Shown: positions 1 to 36,400 of the stretch, piece after piece
Layout of the letters: every line of letters begins with the position of its first letter
Numbering within the stretch: position 1 is the first letter of the stretch
Source: Pyxicephalus adspersus
Lineage: Eukaryota > Chordata > Amphibia > Anura > Pyxicephalidae
Assembly (NCBI RefSeq): GCF_032062135.1
Contig: NC_092862.1
Location: 44,644,714-44,708,713, forward strand
Reading direction: 5' to 3'
Length of the DNA: 64,000 nt
Notes under the pieces: generated by a model
Databases searched by the model: none
Told to the model about the DNA's origin: nothing
Seen by the model: the letters and a program-made list of their open reading frames with translations, nothing else
Translations under genes and position numbers: made by a program

Positions 1-193
1 TTATTTCCTTGCAGAAATACAAGGGTAATTTCATAATTTACCTGGAGCTTATGGCTATACAGGGAACTTTTCAAGAAAATAGTTCCTACTGCTGATTTGC
101 CTTTGAAGGAACATGCTTTAATTCAGAAATAACAACTCTCATTTCTATTCCGACTGCTTCCTACAAAGCCATAAGTGAACATAAGTGGTATTA

Positions 194-349
<156 letters not shown>

Positions 350-389
350 CTAAGCTTGGCAACGAATAGTAGATTATTATTCTGGTTCA

Positions 390-26308
<25,919 letters not shown>

Positions 26309-26451
26309 CTAGAATGGTATAATGAAACAATATTAGGTATGGAAAGGATTATATAAGAAGGGATTACAGTGGGTGTAAACCCAGATGCTTTCCCTGATAT
26401 TTTAGATAATGCACACAAATAACAATTAGTCTAACAAACAGTACGAAATGC

Positions 26452-26514
26452 TCTACGCGCATTTGGTCCGGTAAATTTACTGGTCCGTGGGCCTGAAAAG
26501 GTTGGCGACCACTG
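26452..26514. mobile_element. Terminal fragment of another hAT-like element
   Basis: The stretch ends AAAAGGTTGGCGACCACTG; its reverse complement CAGTGGTCGCCAACCTTTT is a typical hAT terminus. The opposite end was not found, so this is a remnant. Confidence 0.55.
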
Positions 26515-26588
26515 GGCTAGATATGCTTATAAATCATCGCACCTGTAAATCAGGAAGTGCAAATCACTACTGGGGGGATTAACAACTA

Positions 26589-27101
26589 CCGTATTTTCCG
26601 GTGTATAAGGCGACTGGGCGTATAAGACGACCCCCCACTCTAACCAATCATTTGGGGGTCGTGTTATATGCCCAGTATTGTACTGTTCCTTCTGCCTGTC
26701 AGATCTCACTATTGTGAGAGAACTGAGAGGCAGAAAGAACTGTACACTACTAGTTCTTAGTAATGAATGGGCACGTTCCTTTAATGAATGGGCGTGTTCC
26801 AGTGAAGAGCCAATCCAGGCTCTCCACTGGAGAGCCAATCCAGGCTCACGTCCTGCTTTTCAGCTTACACGAGTCCTGCTGTGAAGCAACGCGAGCCTGC
26901 CCAGGAGGACTCGTGTAAGCTGAAAAGCAGGAGGACAGAAGGAGGCACAGGAGGACTCGCAGGGACGCCAGACCAGAGAGGGGACTCGCGGGGACACCGG
27001 ACGCTGCAGGTAAGTACTGGTACCCGGAGTACAAGACGACCCCTGACTTTGTCATAGATTTTTCGGGGTTAAAAAGTCGTCTTGTACGCCGGAAAATACG
27101 G
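26589..27101. mobile_element. TA-flanked terminal-inverted-repeat element (513 bp)
   Basis: The left end CCGTATTTTCCGGTGTATAA matches the reverse complement of the right end (CCGTATTTTCCGGCGTACAA), and a TA dinucleotide sits on both sides. Subterminal copies of TATAAGACGACCCCC-like sequence repeat near each end. No transposase. The TA target suggests Tc1/mariner mobilisation, but I cannot name the family. It lies just upstream (5') of RBBP8 coding exon 1. Confidence 0.85.
26850..26936. repeat. Internal hairpin of the TIR element
   Basis: GTCCTGCTTTTCAGCTTACA at about 26850, continuing CGAGTCC, is repeated in inverse orientation at about 26909-26936 (GGACTCGTGTAAGCTGAAAA, continuing GCAGGA). 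The arms are about 27 bp and are separated by about 30 bp. Confidence 0.85.
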
Positions 27102-27204
27102 TACATCCTCAAGACCAAAACTTTTAAGAGATAAATATAGATCACATTTCTGAATTAAAAGGGGGGGGGGGATACAACTGCACCAATGCATTAAAATAAG
27201 ATTT

Positions 27205-27395
27205 TTATATTATTATTATTATTACTACACAGTATTTATATAGCCCCCAACATATTATGCAGTGCTTACAAAATCCATAGTCATGTCACTAGCTGTCCCT
27301 CAAAGGAGCTCACAATCAAATGTCTCTACCAATAGTCATTATACAGTCTAAGGCCGATTTTGGGGGAATCAATTAACCTAACTGCATGTTTTAAA
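27205..27395. repeat. Second copy of the 23337-type repeat
   Basis: Contains AGTATTTATATAGCCCCCAA, ATCCATAGTCATGTCACTAG and CAATTAACCTAACTGCATGT. It is preceded by an ATT-rich simple repeat, as in the other copies. Confidence 0.7.
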
Positions 27396-27429
27396 TATTT
27401 GTTTTAAAAGCCAAAACATATGACTAGAT

Positions 27430-27943
27430 TAGAGGTAGGCAAACTCCGAGCTTTAGGCCGGATACGGCCTAGCCAATCACCCCCCCCAGTTATTTATTGT
27501 TGGATCCGGCCTAATTGAATTGTCGCGTTATCACGTGTTCTCGCGATATCATCGAGTTCTAGCACAGTAACCCCAATGACTATGCCTAAAGAGCAGAAGC
27601 AACACGCAGCTACCAGTCTCCAGATGGTTGACCTCGAATGTCGTGTCTTCAACCCCGAATGGACTGACGAATTATTCTTCGTCCAACGCGGCAACAAAGC
27701 CCTGCGTTTAGTGTGCAACGACACCAACAGCACTTTCAAGCGGTCGAATATCAAGGGGCATTTGGATGCCAAGCACGCGCACACGTACAGAGACTACACC
27801 ACAGATGAGCAGAAGACTGAGGCTGCTCGCTTGCAGTCATGGTTGGAAAAATCATTTCCTTGGACACCTTGTTTCTTCTGGCCTAGTGTGCCTTCTTGAC
27901 CTCCTGAAAAAGCCAAGCAGTCCAAAAAGTTTGCCGACCCCTG
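27430..27943 (+). mobile_element. Internally deleted hAT element with a transposase start
   Basis: The ends TAGAGGTAGGCAAACT and AGTTTGCCGACCCCTG are bordered by a perfect 8-bp duplication GACTAGAT (27422-27429 and 27944-27951). Inside, an open frame at 27576-27899 resembles the N-terminus of hAT transposases of the GTF2IRD2/ZBED-like type: ECRVFNPEWTDELFFV, then LVCNDT and HLDAKHAH as a degraded BED-like finger. The catalytic core is absent, so it cannot mobilise itself. Confidence 0.9.
27576..27899 (+). pseudogene. hAT transposase N-terminal fragment
   Basis: A 107-codon frame with a BED-like zinc-finger remnant: one Cys in LVCNDT, then His pairs in KGHLDAKHAHTYRDY. The usual second Cys of the CxxC pair is Asn-Asp here. 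The remainder of the transposase, including RNase-H-like DDE core and dimerisation region, has been deleted before the right element end. It lies within the hAT element and is not a host gene. Confidence 0.75.
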
Positions 27944-29311
27944 GACTAGATGGACACTTACTTTGTAGAGATCATGATATTGCTTTCAGGTAGATGGCCT
28001 CAAGTAAGGGATTTTTTTTTTTTTTTGTAAAGTTCATTCTTTAAATGGGCAATAAACTACTGCTGTGCTTGCAGAATTACATACATGAGGCATCTCGTCC
28101 AAAGCAATTAAACATACCCTCTGAAACCTAGTTAGTTCCACCAGAACTACACATGAAAAGTTTTTAGTGAAGTAGTATGTCTTGTATCCTGATCTTCCCT
28201 GTGGTTCTAACTTTAAAGCTGTGGTCATGGAGAATCTCCTCACTGGAACATGCTCAGGAGATTCACCAAAGTCTGGACAGGACTCATCTGAAGACAACTT
28301 GCCTCTTTCATTAAAGCATGTGCAGCAGAAGCATAACTGCCCTTAAGTACTCCTGAAGGTTTCCTAAATAAATATTCCAGGCCAACTGGTCCTTCTAAAT
28401 ATTTTTAGTAGAAAAAAGTGAGAATCCTAGGAAATTAGTCAGCCCTTGTTTAATGTTCTTGTCATTTCTCTCAGAATGGATTCATCCATACACACTTGAA
28501 TGAAAATAAAGCAGACAGAAGTTACACTGAAATACGTCTGTACTTAAAGCACTGGCAATTTAGTAGAATATATCAACAGAGCTCAGGCTACCTTATGAAT
28601 GGTATGTAATGTAAGCAGGCCCTTCTAGGATCCTGAACACTGAACTCCAGGAAAACAGATAAACATCTTTCAACAGATTTTGTAATTCTTTGTCCAAAGC
28701 CATGCAGCTTGGTCACCCCTCTGCCTGCCTTTGGATGTAGAGGGAACCTAGCACTGACTTTTCTTCTTCTAGGGTTCTACAATTAAAAAAAGGGGACACT
28801 GAAATATATATTACATTTCTCATACATACATTTTAAATCAAATGCATAACTTGATTATATGTGGTGATGTGCGGAATAAACGGCATTCTCTTTGTAACAG
28901 ACATGGTAAATGTCTTTGACACTTCATGGGCCTGTTAGTTGCAAACCCACCTGAACGAGCCTTACAATAGGATCCAAAAACGAGTTTGTTACCAAAGTAA
29001 ATATTGGGGAGCGCTACCCATTGCTGTCTCTATCAGGTGTGTGTGACAAAGTGACCATGTAGGGGAATATTTGAGATGAAATAGTCACCCCAACAAAAAC
29101 TATATGGAAGGATCACCATGCATTTTTTAATGAAAGCTACAGACTAAAAAAGAAAGCAAACTTCAGAAACTATATCCACATATTACAGTGAAAGTAAAGC
29201 CGGCTTTCTAACAAATGTCGTCAGGCTACTATCTCTTATGAAAGAAGAGACTGTAAAGAGAGTCTTATAGCCTGTCAGTGGTTTATGAAACAGAATACAC
29301 TGCCACGTACA

Positions 29312-29870
29312 TGCAGCACAGGGAACGGTCTCTGTACAATGCTGTGCCAGGATGACGCAACTCTGGTGAGCATGTGCAACACAACACACAATCTGGGCAC
29401 TATGTGCCAGGGTGCATGTGCCTTTGGTGGGCATGCACAGCAGTGTACAGTGCGGGCACATTTCTGTCCCAGGAAGCTGTGCCTTCAGTGAGCGTGGGCA
29501 GCACAATGTACAGTCTGGGCACACATTAGCGCCAGGACACTGTGTCTCCAGTGAGCATGGGCAGTACAGTGTACAGTCTGGGCACAGCATTAGTGTCAGG
29601 CAGTGTCTTTAGTGAGCATGGGCAGCGCAATGTGCAGTCTGCACGCACATTAGCACCAGGACGCTGTGCATTCAGTGAGCATGGGCAGTACAATGTACAG
29701 TCTGGGCACACATTGGCACCAGGGTGTTATGCCTTCAGTGAGAATGGGCAGTAATATGAACAGTCTGGGCACAGCATTAGTGTCAGGGCAGTGTCTTCAG
29801 TGAGAATGGGCAGCATAGTATATAGCCTGGGCACAGCATTAGCACCAGGTGGCAGGGACAAGGATAGGCA
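29312..29870. repeat. ~62-bp minisatellite, about nine units
   Basis: The marker GTGAGCATGGGCAG or close variants recurs at 29366, 29427, 29488, 29551, 29612, 29675, 29738 and 29800, spaced 61-63 bp. Units also share TACAGTCTGGGCACA and TTAGCACCAGG-like parts. Short ORFs on both strands (29183-29930) are by-products of the repeat. It lies about 0.3 kb from the CpG-rich block. Confidence 0.9.
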
Positions 29871-30189
29871 TACGCACAATTCAGGAAGACAGCTGGGTGA
29901 ATGTGCCAGCGGCTGCAGGGGGTTTAGCACATTGCTATAGGGTTCCTCTGGTAAGTCTGCTATAATGTGTAAATATACTTACTGCCCATACATGAATGTT
30001 AAGGAAAGGTGAAAGTTACCATATAGTTTAATACTAGAAGTACATTACAGCAATGCATGGTCCAGTGAAGGGTCTGGAAATGGAGAACATTCACCAACTA
30101 TAATTCTCCCCTAATATAGGGAGAGCAATAACCCAGCATGTATGACATTGTATGGGGACTCCTAAACTTCCTTCCCATGACCGGCTCAG

Positions 30190-30470
30190 CCTGCACACAT
30201 GGGGGCTACAGGCTGTTAGATTACCATACACAGCGGCTCATCTCTCCACTGCACGGACATCCCCGCTCCGGCTCCAGCTGTGTCCCGGGCGGGAAATACA
30301 AACATGCAGGAAGTCTGTCACAGCATTACGTCCGGCCCATTCATGCTACACCGGCATCACACTGCACACATTACGCCGTGCTCGTGTCCAGGTCCAGGGC
30401 TGCGCATGCGCAATGTTGCCTGGCGTGCCGAGCCGTACTAGGAAACAGCCACTGCGCGCTCACACATGTA
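30190..30470 (-). promoter_or_regulatory. CpG-rich probable RBBP8 promoter / first-exon region
   Basis: This is the only gene-sized CpG- and GC-rich block in the first 45 kb, and it lies about 4 kb upstream of the first coding exon. It contains a perfect NRF1-type palindrome TGCGCATGCGCA (30401-30412) and an E2F-type GGCGGGAAA (30288-30296, TTTCCCGCC on the gene strand). RBBP8 is a cell-cycle gene, so an E2F site is plausible. No TATA box is evident. A noncoding exon 1 should lie here; one possible donor is GTAATC after 30225, but this is weak. Assignment is by position and composition. Confidence 0.65.
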
Positions 30471-30819
30471 AATAACCCGTCTCCATGGAGATATGGAGTG
30501 TACATTACATATACTAAGAATGACAACTGTATATGTAGCCACTACACTTACCTGAAGTTACCTATAAGTTAAATGTTGTTGTTTGTAAATAATTAAGGAC
30601 TAGCTATTTTTTTTTTAAACAGTATACTCTTACTAGCTTCAATAAATATAACTAAAAAGGAAAAACAAAAAAGTTATCATATATAGCTTCAATCCAGTGC
30701 AAAAAATAGCGCCTCACAGACCATGCATCTAATGTGTCCATTTAATAAAGACAGCAAGCAGGACACACATGGAGCCTATTAATAATATTATTATTATTAA
30801 TAATAATAATAATAATATT

Positions 30820-32225
30820 GAACAGTATTTATATAGCGCCAACATATTAGGCAGCGTTGTACATTAAATAGGGGTTGAAAATGACAGACAGTGACACAGG
30901 TGGAGGAGAGGACCCTGCCCAGAAGAGCTTACAATCTAGGAGGTGGGGGAAGTAACACAGAATAGGAAAGGGGAGATATGGAATGGTGGGAAGTAGTGAG
31001 GTTTTAGGAGACAGATGAAGACGGGTAGGCGAGTTTGAAAAGATATGTATTTAAAGCTCTTTTATTTAGAGCAGAAAGAATGAGCAAGCTAAATAGGACA
31101 AGAAAGACCATTGCAGAGAGTCAGGGCAGCCCTGGAAAGTCTTGAGCTGTGTGTGTGATGAGGTTATGGGAGAGGAAGTCATTAGTAGGACATTGGAGGA
31201 GCAAAGAAAGTGGCTGGGGGAGGATTTTTCTATCAGGTCAGAAAGGTAAGGCTGCATACACACGTCAGATGATTGTTTTATTGTTAGTATCGGATGAGAA
31301 TCTGACGTCTGTACAGCGGTCATCTGATGTTGTTCATGGATTTGTCCTGACGGATCTATGAACAGCCGTAATGCAAGCAAAGAGGAGAAAGCGCAGCAGG
31401 ATGCCGCACGCTATTTCCCCCCTCCCCATAGAGCAGAACGTTGCTGTATGTACAAAGCTTGTTCATGCATCTTTCAGTCTTTTGTCATTGGTAAGGATCT
31501 TTCACGATCCTTTCCAATGACAAAAGACTAATGTGTGTACTCAGCATAGGTGGGACAAGAACTGTGGAGGGATTTGAAGGCAAAGCACAGGAGCTTGAAA
31601 TTGATTCTAAGGTGAAATTGAAGCCAATGACGAGAACTACAAAGAGATGCAGCAGAAGAGGAGCGATGGAAAGGATGGATGAGTCTGGCTGCAGCATTCA
31701 TATTAGATTGTAGAGGAGAGAGTCTTGTTAGTGGAATAGCAGAGAGGAGGATGTTACAGTAGTCCAGACAAGAGATGATAAGAGCATGTACAAGGAGTTT
31801 GGTGGTCTGTTGTGTTGCACAGGTGAAATGTTCTGAATATGGGGATTAAAGAAGAGGGAAGAATTGAAGGTGATGCCAAGACAACGTTCCTAAAGGGAGG
31901 AAAGAATGACAGTGTTATTAACAGTTAGGAATATGTCAGGGGGAGATTTGGAATGTTTGGGGGGGGTATGATAAATTCTGTTTTATCCAGGTTGGGTTTG
32001 AGAAAACTGTCAGCCATCCATGATGACAATCCATGATGACAGCATGAAACCTTGTTCAGGGGGACAAGTCAGGGGTAGACAGATAGATTTCAGTGTCATC
32101 TACATACAGATGGTACGGTAAACCAAAGGAGGATATGAGATTACAGAGAGAGGAGGTGTACAGAGGAAAGAGAACCGGTCCAAGCACTGAACCTTAGTAA
32201 ACACCAACAGGGAACAGGTGCTATT
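30820..32225 (-). mobile_element. L2/CR1-type LINE reverse transcriptase fragment
   Basis: Read on the minus strand, 32225 downward gives [12 protein letters not shown] (motif normally GVPQGSVLGP), then [19 protein letters not shown] with YVDD at the palm active site. After a gap come LVHALIISCLDYCNILLSAI and NMNAAARLIHPFH. The end CTATATAAATACTG followed by an ATT-rich simple repeat (about 30779-30820) is a typical L2-like 3' tail. Stops and frame shifts make it dead. The MITE at 31250-31546 interrupts it. Closest to L2/CR1-type non-LTR elements; clade not proven. Confidence 0.85.
31250..31546. mobile_element. TTAA-type MITE copy inserted in an L2-like LINE
   Basis: Begins near GGCTGCATACACACGTC and ends near GTGTGTACTCAGC. 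It contains AAGGATCTTTCACGATCCTT in the opposite orientation to the copy at 33069. LINE sequence continues on both sides, so the MITE arrived after the LINE. Confidence 0.8.
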
Positions 32226-33068
32226 TTTTCAGCTACTGCACATTCTTTTCTCTTTTACCCAGACATAATTTCAGCTGTGCGTTGTCATATTCCAGTTTTA
32301 TTGTCACTGCAATTGATTGGTAAGTGTTTGGAATGATAAATCAAACTTGCCAAAGAGTATTGTCAATGTACAACTTGATTAGGCAGCATCATGGACATTC
32401 CTTATATTCACAAATCCATTGTATTACCTCAGACCACATACTTTTCTTCATTTCTGGACAAAACAATAGCTTAAATAAACAAAAATCTGACTATTGATGG
32501 TGTCTTATGACAACCTTGCATTTTCTCTATATAACCTCTGCACATTACTGGATAAACTGGAATGGCTCCTGCATGTGCAAATGAGGAAGTACAAACTATA
32601 TCCACAGACAGTAGAAGTGTGGGAAATGTGCCTGTTATTATGCACAAAGACACAATCTCGTATTATTAGTCTGTTCTGTATGTCTAAATGACTTGATGAT
32701 ATATAAACATGTAAGTTGTATATTTTATATGGGCAAATTATAAAGTTTAGGTTAATCCTGTCATGGGGAAAGGGGGGACTGCTGCAGGTATGAAGTATTG
32801 ACATAAGAAGTTCCTGCACATAGCAACATCAACCTGCAAGACATTTTGTCATGAGCAAAGGCTGGACTACTCTGATAAGCAAAGCTTTACCACTTCCAGG
32901 CATTCTTGAAGCTTGTTCTTAAGCCTGCCCCCACACATTCCTGATTTCCTATCACGATAAAGAACAGCCTTACTCACCAATAGGAATGGGAAGGCAAACT
33001 CCAAAAAAAGAGGTCTCTCCCTTTATCTCCATTAGTTTGATCACCTTCTCCTTGTTTTTAAAGACTAA

Positions 33069-33400
33069 AGCTGCGTACACACCTGCAATTTTTCTCGTTG
33101 GAAAGGATCTTTCACGATCCTTTCCAACGAGAAAAGACTGCACGATGCATGAACGATGCTGTACATACAGCACCGTTCATGCTCTATGGAGAGGGGAGGG
33201 GGAGAGCGACGGAGCGGCACCCTGCTGCGCGCTCTCCCCTTCCCTTTCATTAGGATCGGTCGTCGTCCATCGTCCATGGATCCGCCAGGACGGTCGTCGG
33301 ACGATGGACAACGACCGACTGTACACACAGCAGATTTTCGCCCGATAATTGGCCGATACCGATTATCGGGCGAGAAAAATTTGCCGTGTGTACGCAGCTT
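33069..33400. mobile_element. TTAA-type MITE, best preserved copy (~330 bp)
   Basis: The termini AGCTGCGTACACAC and GTGTGTACGCAGCT are inverted repeats; the right flank reads TTAA and the left TAAA, consistent with a decayed TTAA target duplication (piggyBac/Kolobok-like targeting, family not proven). It contains a 38-bp near-perfect hairpin around GGAAAGGATCTTTCACGATC. Short ORFs here are by-products of the palindrome. Confidence 0.85.
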
Positions 33401-36400
33401 AAGTTTCCTGAAAACTAGTAAATAACTTTTGGATAAATGCTGATGGCTTCTTACAACCCTATGAAGTCTTCATCCTCCACCCAAATGCTTCAGCCATTTT
33501 CAGGTGTATCCAACCTCATACTCCTAAATCCTAAGTTATGCATTTATTTTACATGGAAGAGCAGCAAGAGGCCTGAGACACATTTTGATTGGGCTTTTTA
33601 TAGCTACTGAAGCAAAGATTTTTGTTTAGAAGTACTTTCTGCTAAATTCAGAAGAGTAAGAATCCAGACATGCAATCCACTTGTGTCTACCTGTAACTGA
33701 ATTAAATTGTAAAATGACTAAAGGCTACTTTATTTTATTACACTCAAATAACAAGTATTAATAATGGTAAATGTATTAACCCTGTTTCTCAACTAGGGTT
33801 CCGTATAACCCAAAGCTTTCTTCAAAGGTTGCTGAGGATTTCTTGAGCAATGAGCAATCTGTGCGGTTCAGGTCAGTTTAGGTGACCCCGCAATGATCTT
33901 TTTGGCTATCTGTTAGGGTGATATAGTTATAGCAGGTATTCTCTATAGACATTAAAGTTATTTCAGGGGTTCCCCTGTGTTAAAATGTCCAGAATAATGA
34001 AACTTGATTGCTGATAGTTTGTTTACAATTGCTGCACATGTATGCACCTATCACACAATGACCTCCAATGCCCTCTATGTTGGACAAGAGTTAAAACACA
34101 GGTTATTCAATTCTGCGTCATTTTTTATCAGATCAGGAAAAAAATCTGTGTGCATCGTGGCTGCTTAGCATGCTGACCCATGCTGCAAGTGCAAATCATC
34201 ATGAGTGCACACTGTCCCGTCTCCTAATGCTATGTCTGTGTCATAGTCCATTTGTATTGTAACATGTTTGCAAAAAAGAAAAAATTACTTTTATAGCTTG
34301 TGGAAATTATTTCTTGAGCTTTTTAATGCCCTTTAAACCTATGGAGGTTAAAAAACAAGAACAATTTAAACAATTGGTCTTTATGCTACATAGTGATTGA
34401 GGTTAATGTTTAACTTTACTTGCAATTTGCAGAACTCATACTGTACATAAATGTGACAGCTGGTCAAAATAAAAATATCTCTAAGACAGTGATGGCTTGT
34501 AAATGTTTGATTTATGTTATCCCTGGATAGAATAGAAGCCGCCCAGAGAACCCCTATGCAATAGATGCAGTGTGGATCAGTTTTAGTCAGCTAATGTCCA
34601 AAACCATAATTTATGTGCCTGCAATTAACTGCATTCATGTAAGAATGAATAGTCAAGGGGCCTTTAAAAAAGACTTGTCATGAAAAAAAATATTTGGGCT
34701 GTAATTGCTCATCTCTTTTTCAGAAATTGTCAGATGCCAGGATGAATACATCGTTTTCTGAAGAACTGTAACAAAGCAAACATAGAAATAAGGAATTCCT
34801 TATCTTCCTCTAATCTATGACTTAAACTATATAAAGTGTCTATAAGTAGTCCTTAGATGTAATGGCTGTATTAGTTTTCTTTTTTAAGTTTTTTTTTTTT
34901 TATTTTCACCTGCTTGCCTGCCTCTATACTAATTTTGTTTTGTAGTTAACAGACACAATAGCACAGTGAGATAGCACAGGAGGTTAAAAGCTTACCTAAT
35001 TTTTTTTACAAGATCTGGCCTCAGAATAAACAAATATAACAAAAGGCTTCTAATTATATATTAAAAAGACCTGAAGGGACCACATAATAGAATTTGTTTG
35101 TTAGAATTTACATACACTTGAATAAAGGCACAGTGAGGCACCAAACAAGCTAAAACTGCTTCACTTCTTTGTTCCGCTCATTCTCTAACACCAGTGCTCA
35201 TCCTTGGCTCCTGTCTGCTCACAGTCCCTAAAGAAAATAGAAGAAAGCTGACACACAGCAGCAAGCCATTGAAATATTTATTTTGAATCAAACGTACAGC
35301 TCACGACATGCTGACCTGTTTCTTCTGACAGATAGGCCTTAGTTTTAGCTGACTGTCATTACCACATACTCATAACTTTACCCCTCCTCACACACAGGTT
35401 AGTGGAGTCAACATCCTAAATATTAAATAACTAAACAACAATAAAAACAGAAATTTACACATAGTTTACACAATTGAAAACTAGCAATTTTAGGAAATCT
35501 GCAAAAACGTACCTATTTGCATAATGAGTGGTGCATTTTTATAGGCAATCTTTTAGAGTAACTTTTGATTTTGGTGGTTAAATAAAACACATCTGGGAGG
35601 TGAGCAAAGCTAATAATAGGCCAGGTTTCTATAAAAGCATGCTAATTATGTCCAAAATTGTCTATACATATTATCAATTATTTGGAAGCTAAATAAGTAT
35701 TATCACTGGAAATGGAAAGCTTGCGTTGTTATGAGTAAGTCCAAAGGATGTGAGAGGTGTGCATTGCACTGCACAGTACAGACTTCCCTGTAAAGCCACA
35801 ATCAAACTGTAATAATTAAACGCACTGGATGTGTGGACAGATTGTAAAATTGCTTTATTGAAATAAATTGTATACACCTTGTAAAAAGATGTATTTGAGC
35901 AAAAAAGCACAGAAAGACATCCAGTCTTATAAGACCTTTTTTTTCTAAAATAACTAATTTGCTCATGATAATAATGATATTGTATTGTGGAAGCAAATCC
36001 TGTATTTCATAGTAAAAGCATGACAGTAAGAACAAATGCTTAATGACCAATAGCAACATTTTAACTGGCATTGTTTGCCAAGTGTTTTACAGGTACAGTA
36101 TAACAATGTTTCACTTTTCTTTACTTAGATGTTTAGTGCATAATAGTTATGTTTAAATCACAATGTAGGATTATTAGCACAGTTCAGTGCACCTCTGTTA
36201 GATAATATTAGGCTGAGGAGGTAGCCATAACATTTCTTATTTCTTTCTTGTTATGTGTAAGATTTCCATTTTATGTAAACTAGCTGCCATGTAAACTTAT
36301 TGCCATGGGAATCCTGTAAGTACATGACACATTTGTTTCCAGTTTGTTATGGCATGATACCACGGCCATTTTGATTTTTGTGTTTCCATTAGGCTCAATG

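Noticed and set aside
29183..29590. Cys-rich repeated protein (CPDCTLYCPCSL-type) on the minus strand
   Set aside because: The apparent cysteine repeats follow the ~62-bp minisatellite and occur in several frames; period is not a multiple of three throughout, so no stable coding repeat.
30138..30572. 144-codon frame across the CpG-rich block
   Set aside because: GC-rich DNA lacks stop codons; three overlapping frames are open and none resembles a protein family.
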